Source: Chitinophagales bacterium
GTDB lineage: Bacteria; Bacteroidota; Bacteroidia; Chitinophagales; UBA2359
Assembly: GCA_020629335.1 (NCBI GenBank)
Contig: JAHDDN010000399.1
Location: 1-5,313 of the forward strand
Reading direction: 5' to 3'
DNA length: 5,313 bases
A program made the position numbers and the translations under genes. The notes beneath the pieces were generated by a model that worked only from the letters and a program-made list of their open reading frames with translations, was not told the origin of the DNA and made no database searches. Within the stretch, counting starts at the first letter, position 1. Each line of letters opens with the position of its first letter. This document shows, piece by piece, positions 1 to 5,313 of the stretch.

Positions 1-995
1 GCAGGCTTTTCTTGGAATTGGTATTGCGTATACCCTTCTTTTAGGTTTCCTTTTCTATCCTTGATCTCGTCGGCCATTTCTAAAGGCAGGCGGTAGATCA
101 TATCTAAGTTTCCTTTTTTGAACTCCATTAATTCGGCTTTCTGATCTGCTATGAAAGTGAATCGTACAGCATCTAAATAAGGGAGTTGATTACCACTTGC
201 ATCCTTTTGCCAGTAATTTGGATTACGCAATAAGATACAAGCTTCGTTTTCTTTAAGTGTTTTGAGATAGAACGGACCCGTACCAATCGCTTTGGCTCTC
301 ATATCGCTGCCATATTTTGCATCCGCTTCAGGAGGGAATACATAACCGAATGGCATCGCTAAAATATGTAAGAAGCTGGAGAAAGGCTGCGATAAATTGA
401 TTTGAATAGTATAATCATCTATCACTTTGATACCCTCTACTCCGCCAGCAGGTTTATTGCCTGCTGCAACCGCATCGCTATAAGCTCTGGCCCCTAAGAT
501 ACGGTCTTTAACAAAACCATACCCCTTATTTTGTGGGTCAGAAATACACAGTTTGTCTAAGCAGTATTTGAAATCCTTGGCAGTCATCTCACGACCTTTA
601 CCATCAGAGAAACAAGCATCATCATGGAATTTGACACCTTTTCTTAAGTAGAAAGTATACTGAGTCGCATTTTCGTTAGCCTCCCATCTTTCAGCTAAGC
701 AAGGTTTTACTGTCAAATCTGCTTGATTCAGGCGCACCAAGCCTTCATAGATTTGATTAGAAATACGGTGTCCGACCACCTCTCCTATGTTAAGCGGATA
801 AAGGCTACGTAGGTATTCCGTCTCGTTCATATTAAAGACGCCTCCATAATGCTTGCCACCTTGGGCTGGTCTTAATTCGCTTTTACTGCCTTTACTACTG
901 CCTCCACTTGATGAAGAACTGCTGCTATCGTTTTTGCAGCCCCAAAAGACTAGGCTGATACAAAGAAGTAAAATCGGTAATTTTAAATTTTTCAT
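1..995 (-). CDS. Family 5 ABC transporter substrate-binding lipoprotein, N-terminal part (cut by window edge)
   Basis: Reading leftward from the ATG at 995-993 gives 331 complete codons with no stop before the edge; family members usually run to about 500-600 residues, so the C-terminal part is missing here. Residues 1-19 form a lipoprotein signal (two Lys, a hydrophobic stretch, then VFWG) ending at Cys20, the likely lipidated residue. Phe at -3 and Trp at -2 make an atypical lipobox. A Ser/Gly-rich linker (about 24-39) follows. From about residue 50 the sequence matches SBP_bac_5: YEGLVRLN (83-90), LAERWE (100-105), TFYLRKGVKFHDD (114-126), TAKDF (138-142), GTGPFYLK (238-245) and RNPNYW (257-262). 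Such proteins bind peptides or similar solutes outside the inner membrane and deliver them to an ABC permease; the ligand cannot be read from sequence. It starts 10 bases after the exonuclease stop codon, so it is probably co-transcribed. No Shine-Dalgarno is visible, as is usual in Bacteroidota. No permease or ATPase gene is in the window. Confidence 0.93.
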   Translation of the reverse strand, partial: MKNLKLPILLLCISLVFWGCKNDSSSSSSSGGSSKGSKSELRPAQGGKHYGGVFNMNETEYLRSLYPLNIGEVVGHRISNQIYEGLVRLNQADLTVKPCLAERWEANENATQYTFYLRKGVKFHDDACFSDGKGREMTAKDFKYCLDKLCISDPQNKGYGFVKDRILGARAYSDAVAAGNKPAGGVEGIKVIDDYTIQINLSQPFSSFLHILAMPFGYVFPPEADAKYGSDMRAKAIGTGPFYLKTLKENEACILLRNPNYWQKDASGNQLPYLDAVRFTFIADQKAELMEFKKGNLDMIYRLPLEMADEIKDRKGNLKEGYTQYQFQEKP

Positions 996-1005
996 ATTGT
1001 TCAAT

Positions 1006-1779
1006 TTACATTTCTATTTCCATCAAAATGGGACAATGATCCGAGTGCTTCACATCAGGCAGGATACTCGCCCCCTTTAATCGTTTTTCAAGTGGGCTTG
1101 AAGCGGCGTGATAATCAATGCGCCAACCCTTATTGTTGGCTCTTGCATTCGCTCTATAACTCCACCAGCTATAATGATCGGGATCTTCGTTAAAATGTCG
1201 GAAGGTATCTATAAAGCCCGAATCAAAAAATTGATCCATCCATTCTCGTTCTTCTGGCAAGAAGCCACTTGATTTTTTATTTCTAACAGGATCATGAATA
1301 TCAATAGCCTTATGACAAATATTATAATCGCCCGATTGAATAATATTAGGCCGTTCCTTTTTCAACTGATTGATGAAGTCAAAGTAATCAGCTAAAAATT
1401 CCATTTTAAATGCTTGGCGTACATCACCAGAACTACCAGAAGGGAAGTAAGTATTGAGTATCGTAATGTCGCCAAAATCTACTCTGATAGTCCTCCCCTC
1501 TTTATCATGAGATTCAATACCATTTCCATAGACGACCTGATCAGGAGCTTGCTTACTAAGCACTCCTACCCCACTATAGCCTTTCTTCTCTGCGCTATAC
1601 CAATGGTGATGATAACCCATCTCTTCAAATACACTCACATCTATTTGGTCTTGATTGGCTTTTATTTCTTGAAAAAGTACAATGTCAAACTGATTTTCTT
1701 TGATCCAATCGGCTAGCCCTTTTTTCATAGCTGCTCGAATTCCATTGACATTATAACTGATGATGGATTTTTTCTTCAT
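1006..1779 (-). CDS. xth: Exodeoxyribonuclease III (AP endonuclease, ExoIII/Xth family)
   Basis: This 257-residue protein has the full length and catalytic set of the exonuclease-endonuclease-phosphatase fold. Visible motifs are SYNVNGIRAA (8-17, Asn10), LFQEIK (35-40, metal-binding Glu38), SGVGVLSK (69-76), NTYFPSG (109-115, Tyr111), SGDYNI (149-154, Asp151 and Asn153), WRIDY (219-223, Asp222) and the C-terminal SDHCPI (246-251, Asp247/His248). The family cuts the backbone 5' to abasic sites during base excision repair and removes nucleotides or blocked ends from the 3' end of duplex DNA, in the cytoplasm with Mg2+. The family assignment is secure; the balance of AP endonuclease and 3'-exonuclease activity is not readable here. 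The ATG at 1779-1777 puts the first strand of the fold at residues 4-10, as expected. A consensus Bacteroidota promoter lies upstream at 1856-1884, giving a leader of about 70 bases. The next gene on this strand begins 10 bases after its stop, suggesting an operon with the substrate-binding protein. Confidence 0.96.
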   Translation of the reverse strand: MKKKSIISYNVNGIRAAMKKGLADWIKENQFDIVLFQEIKANQDQIDVSVFEEMGYHHHWYSAEKKGYSGVGVLSKQAPDQVVYGNGIESHDKEGRTIRVDFGDITILNTYFPSGSSGDVRQAFKMEFLADYFDFINQLKKERPNIIQSGDYNICHKAIDIHDPVRNKKSSGFLPEEREWMDQFFDSGFIDTFRHFNEDPDHYSWWSYRANARANNKGWRIDYHAASSPLEKRLKGASILPDVKHSDHCPILMEIEM

Positions 1780-1812
1780 ATGAATTTAAAGGAGGTTAAA
1801 ATGTGATTGTTG

Positions 1813-1826
1813 TTTATTGAAATAAA
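1813..1826. repeat. Short AT-rich perfect inverted repeat in the exonuclease leader
   Basis: TTTATT and AATAAA flank a two-base centre, giving a perfect 6+2+6 palindrome between the predicted exonuclease transcription start (about 1849) and its ATG. It could be a small operator, but a palindrome this short and AT-rich is expected by chance in such a spacer, so the functional reading is weak. Confidence 0.3.
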
Positions 1827-1855
1827 GGCGCAATGTTTCAAGCCTTCTTAACATC

Positions 1856-1884
1856 CAAAAATAGCACTTTAGATGACATTTCAA
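1856..1884 (-). promoter_or_regulatory. Bacteroidota-type promoter for xth and the downstream lipoprotein gene
   Basis: On the minus strand, TTG (1884-1882) is followed after 18 bases by TATTTTTG (1863-1856). This is an exact match to the -7 element TAnnTTTG with its -33 TTG partner, known from Bacteroides and Flavobacterium housekeeping promoters. Transcription would start near 1849, about 70 bases before the exonuclease ATG, and probably run on into the substrate-binding protein gene. I find no equally good promoter for the divergent plus-strand gene: the nearest is TAATTTAG at 1927-1934, one mismatch from consensus and without a TTG at suitable spacing. Confidence 0.7.
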
Positions 1885-2002
1885 TAAATTATCCGCATAA
1901 TATGGGTTTTATTCGTTGGAATGCCTTAATTTAGTAAATGCCCGACACAACATTTTCCAGCTTTTATCCTTACTTTATAGTAACCAATTGTTTACCTTGA
2001 TA

Positions 2003-4489
2003 ATGAAGGACTTAACTAAAAATAACATATTTTTTCTGCTTAGTATTTGTTGCTTGCTCATAGGAAGTATTGCTGCTAATGCACAAAGTATTCTAATCAA
2101 AGGAAAAGTGATGGATAGCCATACAGAAGAGGCTATTCCATTCGCTAATGTATTCCTGAAAGGCACGACTGTAGGTGTAAGTACTGATATTGACGGTAAT
2201 TACGAACTCCAAACAGAGCGTTTAGTGGATACTTTAGGTGTTTCCGCCATTGGTTATAAGGCAGAAAGCAAGATTATACCAGAAGGGAGTGAAGTCAAGG
2301 TATATTTTAAGTTAGATCGTTCGGTTGTCAAATTGAATGAAGTTGTTGTCAAAGCAGGCGAGAACCCTGCTCATCCTATCATCCGTAATATCATTGCCAA
2401 TAAAAAAGAAAATAATGCAGAGGAGCGCTTAGCCAACTTCAAGCATGAAGTATATAACAAGCTGGAGCTGGATATGTCTGATATATCTGAAGACTTCATG
2501 AATAAAAGACTCTTCAAGCCCTTTTCCTTTATATTCGAAAATATTGATTCTGTTTCTGAGGAAAAGCCTTTTTTACCTGTGTTTATAACAGAGACCTTAT
2601 CTGATTTTTACTTCAAACAAGATCCAACAGAAAATAAAGAAATCATCAAGGCCAGTAAAATATCTGGTATCAAGAACGAAAGCGTTACGCAATTCTTAGG
2701 GAATATGTACCAACAGGTGCGGATGTATAACAATTGGATCAATATCATGGGTAAAAACTTTGCCAGCCCTATTTCAGACAATGGCTTTAATTACTATGAA
2801 TATTATCTAGTTGATAGCGCATTCATCGAGAACCACTGGTGTTATCAAATCAACTTTAAGCCCAAGCGAAAACAAGAAAATACCTTCAATGGCGACTTCT
2901 GGGTCAATGATACGACCTTTGCTATTAAGCAAGCCAGTATGCAGCTCATCGCCAAAGAGATTAACATCAATTTTGTCGATAAAATAAGCGTCTATCAAAA
3001 CTTCACTCCTGTTCAAGATTCCATTTGGATGCTAACTAAAGATAAGTTGATCATCAATTTTATCTCTGCGGAAGATGCGCCAGGCTTGATCGGTCGAAAA
3101 AGTACCCACTATAAAGATTTTGTAATTGAAGATCCAATAGTACTAAAGGCATTTGAAAGTAAAGAAGATTTAGTAGTCGATGAAGATGTGATGGAGAAAA
3201 CAGAAGATTTCTGGCGGGAAGCTCGGCACGAAGAACTCACAGAAAATGAAGAAGCCATCTACGCAATGGTTGATACCATCAAAAATGTCCCTATTGCGAA
3301 AACCTATGCCGATATAGTCACCTTTGTCGTGACAGGCTATAAAGATTTTGGCCCAGTAGAATTTGGGCCTATTTTCTCTCTATGGAGTTCTAATCCAGTA
3401 GAAGGCAACAGGTTCCAATTGGGAATGCGAACGAATAGCAAGCTCAGTGAGCGTTTTCAAGTAGGAGGTTATTTAGCTTATGGCATCAAAGATAATCGAT
3501 TTAAATATGGAGCCAATGGCCGTTTGCTCATCAATAACAAACCCTGGCAAACCTTAGAGATAAAATACAGCAATGACCTCGATCTCCAAAGCGAAAGTGA
3601 GTTAGAATTTGGAGAAAATAATTTCTTAGCAGGATTATATCGGCGTAATGTCCCACAAAAGCTGACACATATTCGTCGCTTTAGCATAGCCTATGAAAGA
3701 GATTGGGCACAAGGCTGGTCCAGCAAAATCCAATTTACAGATAAAAACATCTCTCCTTACTTCAACTTCTACTATCCAGATGCCGCCACCTCTGAGTTAG
3801 ACTCCAATGTCCATGTCGCTGAAGTGAAGCTTTCGACTCGTTTCTCCTATAGAGAAAGATTCGTCAAAGGTCAGTACAGTCGAGTAAGTTTAGGTAGCGA
3901 GTATCCCACGATCACGCTTTCCTATACCTTGGGTCTAAAAGGCTTATTAGGTAGCGAATACAACTATCACAAAGTAGAAATGATATGGGATCACTGGTTT
4001 TATCTAAATCCCTTTGGTTGGACAGAATACCTCATTAAAGCAGGCAAAATATTCGGAGATTTGCCCTTCTTGCTCCTCCACCGCCATCCAGGTAATGAGA
4101 CATTCTTCTATAATACCTACTCATTCAACAACATGAATGACTACGAATTCATTAGTGATACCTACGCCTCCATTTACGTAACCCATCACTTCGATGGCTT
4201 TATTTTCAATCATATTCCCCTCCTTCGTAAGCTCAAACTAAGAGCCTTAGTAGGTGGTAAATTCACTTACGGAACCTTATCAGATAGGAATATAGCACTC
4301 AATAGTTCTGCCCAAAATTTTGATGGCAATTGGCAAATTCAAGCACCCCAACCCTATATAGAAGGCAGCCTAGGAATAGAAAATATCTTCAAATTATTCC
4401 GAGTCGATCTCGTGCGCCGTTTCTCCTATTTAGACAATCCAAATATCCCAGAATACGGCATCCGAGCAGGTATGGAACTCCTCTTTTAA
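2003..4489 (+). CDS. DUF5686-family outer-membrane protein with carboxypeptidase-regulatory-like domain
   Basis: I chose the ATG at 2003 (828 residues) because it is followed at once by a clear signal peptide: charged MKDLTK, a hydrophobic core at about 9-24, and an ANA|Q signal peptidase I site after residue 27. The frame stays open upstream to a TTG at 1916, but that start would bury the signal peptide. Residues about 30-105 form a carboxypeptidase-regulatory-like beta-sandwich (IKGKVMD, AIPFANVFLKGT, TDIDGNY, IGYK), the domain seen at the N-terminus of many Bacteroidota outer-membrane proteins. A VVKAGENPAHPIIRNII segment at about 115-131 opens the DUF5686 region. From about 440 onward the protein shows alternating beta-strand patterns with DFGPVEFGP (448-456), SSNPVEG (462-468) and AYGIKDNRFKYG (492-503), and it ends in Phe, as outer-membrane barrels commonly do. 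I infer a C-terminal membrane barrel with a periplasmic front part. The family has no settled function that I can state. It is transcribed alone, divergent from xth and convergent with the HD hydrolase gene. Confidence 0.9.
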   Translation: MKDLTKNNIFFLLSICCLLIGSIAANAQSILIKGKVMDSHTEEAIPFANVFLKGTTVGVSTDIDGNYELQTERLVDTLGVSAIGYKAESKIIPEGSEVKVYFKLDRSVVKLNEVVVKAGENPAHPIIRNIIANKKENNAEERLANFKHEVYNKLELDMSDISEDFMNKRLFKPFSFIFENIDSVSEEKPFLPVFITETLSDFYFKQDPTENKEIIKASKISGIKNESVTQFLGNMYQQVRMYNNWINIMGKNFASPISDNGFNYYEYYLVDSAFIENHWCYQINFKPKRKQENTFNGDFWVNDTTFAIKQASMQLIAKEININFVDKISVYQNFTPVQDSIWMLTKDKLIINFISAEDAPGLIGRKSTHYKDFVIEDPIVLKAFESKEDLVVDEDVMEKTEDFWREARHEELTENEEAIYAMVDTIKNVPIAKTYADIVTFVVTGYKDFGPVEFGPIFSLWSSNPVEGNRFQLGMRTNSKLSERFQVGGYLAYGIKDNRFKYGANGRLLINNKPWQTLEIKYSNDLDLQSESELEFGENNFLAGLYRRNVPQKLTHIRRFSIAYERDWAQGWSSKIQFTDKNISPYFNFYYPDAATSELDSNVHVAEVKLSTRFSYRERFVKGQYSRVSLGSEYPTITLSYTLGLKGLLGSEYNYHKVEMIWDHWFYLNPFGWTEYLIKAGKIFGDLPFLLLHRHPGNETFFYNTYSFNNMNDYEFISDTYASIYVTHHFDGFIFNHIPLLRKLKLRALVGGKFTYGTLSDRNIALNSSAQNFDGNWQIQAPQPYIEGSLGIENIFKLFRVDLVRRFSYLDNPNIPEYGIRAGMELLF

Positions 4490-4520
4490 GTATATTGGAC
4501 GACTTAATTTGGAGCTTCCC

Positions 4521-4549
4521 GCTGCGCTTGTAGAAGCGAAGTGCGCAGC
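4521..4549. repeat. Inverted repeat GCTGCGC/GCGCAGC with alternative inner hairpin
   Basis: GCTGCGC (4521-4527) and GCGCAGC (4543-4549) are perfect 7-bp inverted repeats 15 bases apart. Inside and overlapping them, CGCTT (4525-4529) and AAGCG (4534-4538) can form a tighter competing hairpin with loop GTAG. It lies 32 bases after the DUF5686 stop codon. It could protect the 3' end of that mRNA or act in termination, but no T-run follows it. Confidence 0.6.
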
Positions 4550-4555
4550 ACGAGC

Positions 4556-4588
4556 CATTAATCATTCATAGTTCATCATTCATCATTC
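4556..4588. repeat. Low-complexity CAT-rich tandem repeat
   Basis: The stretch is built from repeated ATCATTC/TTCATCAT-type units, the clearest being TTCATCATTCATCATTC at 4572-4588, with imperfect copies before it. The short imperfect units suggest slippage expansion. It separates the first hairpin from the GC-rich part of the spacer. It is not a CRISPR array, since there are no spacers between repeats. Confidence 0.6.
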
Positions 4589-4598
4589 GCCGAAGGCG
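4588..4598. repeat. Small CGCC-GAA-GGCG hairpin
   Basis: CGCC (4588-4591) and GGCG (4595-4598) pair around a GAA loop, giving a compact 4-bp GC stem at the junction of the CAT-rich tandem and the GC-rich block. By itself it could arise by chance; it gains weight from the other stems next to it. Confidence 0.4.
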
Positions 4599-4621
4599 CA
4601 TCGGTCGGGCTGTCCGCTCTC

Positions 4622-4718
4622 ATGTGGCTATGCCGCTCCTACTCTGCTAAGTGCTGCTTGTCTCTTATTGGAGCCTGCGCATCACTAAGCGCCGTAAGTC
4701 GCAGCATGGCCGCCACAT
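4622..4718. repeat. Nested imperfect inverted repeats (possible folded repeat element or RNA)
   Basis: The outer arms share a perfect 7-bp match, ATGTGGC (4622-4628) with GCCACAT (4712-4718). Pairing can continue inward with a 3-base bulge, one G-U pair and one mismatch, to about 4636 and 4701. Within this, GCTAAGTGCTGC (4646-4657) pairs with GCATCACTAAGC (4679-4690) at 10 of 12 positions, leaving a loop of 21 bases. Two nested stems on the same axis in under 100 bases of non-coding DNA suggest a structured element: a palindromic or REP/MITE-like repeat, or a small structured RNA. No known RNA family is recognised, and no target-site duplication or transposase was seen. Confidence 0.5.
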
Positions 4719-4748
4719 ACCGCTTCCATCCCTAAGCCAACACCTCAA

Positions 4749-5279
4749 CTATTCCACAAAATGCTTCTCACAAAAAACCACACACTCATCAAAATGAGCC
4801 TCCAAAGCAGGATTTACTCCCCTCATCGGTTCCACAACGGCCTTTGCCCAAGCCACATACTCCTGCTTACGCTCAATCGGCCAATTTGGAGGCGACAAAA
4901 CCATATCACTAATATTACAAATCTTATCAGCAATCTTTAGCATTTTAGCCTTGTCTGATTTGCTAGCAGCTTTAACTATTTGCATACGTTTGCGTTCCTC
5001 TTTGGAAAGCAATTTATCATCTGTTACCTCCATAACAATAGAGAGCACCTCCACTCCAAATATTTCTTCAATTTCCTGTTGGCTCGTTGCTGTATCTTCT
5101 ATCGTATCATGAAGTATGGCCGCTACTAAAATACTAATATCATTTACTCCACCCTTTTCAATTAAAATATGTGCGACCTTAATTGGGTGATTAATATAGG
5201 GAATATTCCCTCCTTTTCTATGTTGAAATCTATGTTTCTCAGATGCAAAGTGCATCGCTTTTATCAAAATATCATACAT
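4749..5279 (-). CDS. Stand-alone HD hydrolase, MESH1-like small alarmone hydrolase
   Basis: This 176-residue protein matches the hydrolase half of RelA/SpoT with no synthetase, TGS or ACT domain, and closely parallels animal MESH1 (179 residues) from end to end. Visible motifs are ASEKHRFQHRKG (12-23, Arg21), PYINHP (27-32, His31), LHDTIEDT (56-63, His57/Asp58 and Glu61/Asp62), EVTDDK (84-89), KIADKICNI (115-123, Asp118 and Asn122) and the C-terminal QEYVAWAKAVV (139-149). His31, His57, Asp58 and Asp118 form the expected Mn2+ site. The family removes the 3'-diphosphate of (p)ppGpp in the cytoplasm; human MESH1 also dephosphorylates NADPH. Substrate here is inferred from homology. The ATG at 5279 gives an N-terminus aligned with MESH1. 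The gene is convergent with the DUF5686 gene and stands alone within the window. Its upstream 34 bases are AT-rich, with neither a Shine-Dalgarno nor a TAnnTTTG box, so the promoter is probably outside the window. Confidence 0.92.
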   Translation of the reverse strand: MYDILIKAMHFASEKHRFQHRKGGNIPYINHPIKVAHILIEKGGVNDISILVAAILHDTIEDTATSQQEIEEIFGVEVLSIVMEVTDDKLLSKEERKRMQIVKAASKSDKAKMLKIADKICNISDMVLSPPNWPIERKQEYVAWAKAVVEPMRGVNPALEAHFDECVVFCEKHFVE

Positions 5280-5313
5280 ATGAATTCTTAAGTTGAATAA
5301 TATTTAAAAAAAA

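Larger units (their letters stand above)
4490..4748. other. Convergent gene-free spacer, GC-rich and repeat-laden
   Basis: This 259-base spacer lies between the stop codons of the DUF5686 gene and the HD hydrolase gene. No convincing reading frame is seen. Hand-counting 4591-4720 gives 77 G+C in 130 bases (about 59%), well above the visibly AT-rich flanking genes. It contains a 7-bp hairpin (4521-4549), a CAT-rich tandem (4556-4588), a small CGCC/GGCG hairpin (4588-4598) and nested imperfect inverted repeats (4622-4718). None of the stems is followed by a T-run on either strand, so a classical intrinsic terminator is not supported, although the stems could still help end both converging transcripts. 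The overall look is of a dispersed intergenic repeat. Confidence 0.7.

Noticed and set aside
853..1080. 75-codon plus-strand frame with a Leu/Pro-rich start
   Set aside because: The Leu-rich run is the antisense of the lipoprotein's Ser-rich linker; it also overlaps the end of the exonuclease gene.
1414..1716. 100-codon plus-strand frame inside the exonuclease gene
   Set aside because: It lies wholly antisense to a gene with complete catalytic motifs, and its product resembles no family I know.
1916..2002. Upstream extension of the DUF5686 gene to a TTG start at 1916
   Set aside because: It would add 29 residues in front of a textbook signal peptide that begins at the ATG at 2003; the extension looks like untranslated leader.
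4330..4533. 67-codon plus-strand frame running over the end of the DUF5686 gene
   Set aside because: It is mostly an out-of-frame shadow of that gene, and its tail enters the repeat spacer without any recognisable protein feature.
4521..4549. Intrinsic terminator for the DUF5686 gene
   Set aside because: The stem is good, but no T-run follows it on either strand, so I list it only as an inverted repeat.
4556..4588. CRISPR-like repeat array
   Set aside because: The units are short, contiguous and imperfect with no unique spacers, and no cas gene is nearby.
4600..4735. tRNA or other known RNA gene in the GC-rich spacer
   Set aside because: I could not find a T-loop GTTCRANNC motif or a cloverleaf with a CCA-type acceptor; the pairing seen is a nested linear stem instead.

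Overview
The window looks like chromosomal DNA of a member of the Bacteroidota. Three things point there: a SusC/DUF5686-type outer-membrane protein with an N-terminal carboxypeptidase-regulatory-like domain, a perfect Bacteroidota-type promoter (TTG, 18 nt, TATTTTTG), and gene starts without useful Shine-Dalgarno sequences. The coding DNA is moderately AT-rich. I cannot name the genus; a marine or saprospirian-type lineage is only a guess.

Layout. Positions 1-995 (minus strand) hold the N-terminal 331 codons of a family 5 (peptide/nickel/oligopeptide-type) ABC transporter substrate-binding lipoprotein, cut off by the window edge. Ten bases upstream of its start ends an exodeoxyribonuclease III gene (1006-1779, minus), so the two probably share one transcript that begins at the promoter at 1856-1884. 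A 223-base divergent spacer separates this pair from a plus-strand gene (2003-4489) for an 828-residue DUF5686-family outer-membrane protein of unknown function. A convergent spacer follows (4490-4748), which is more GC-rich than its surroundings and full of short repeats and nested inverted repeats. Last is a minus-strand gene (4749-5279) for a stand-alone HD hydrolase closely resembling the (p)ppGpp hydrolase MESH1; its promoter lies at or beyond the right edge.

How the genes relate. Apart from the likely exonuclease/substrate-binding-protein transcript, the genes look like independent housekeeping or envelope functions: DNA repair, solute uptake, an outer-membrane protein and alarmone turnover. 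I see no phage, transposase, CRISPR, toxin-antitoxin or defence genes. The part least explained by genes is the structured spacer at about 4515-4720. It looks like a dispersed intergenic repeat or a folded RNA element, and it is the best candidate in the window for something undescribed.
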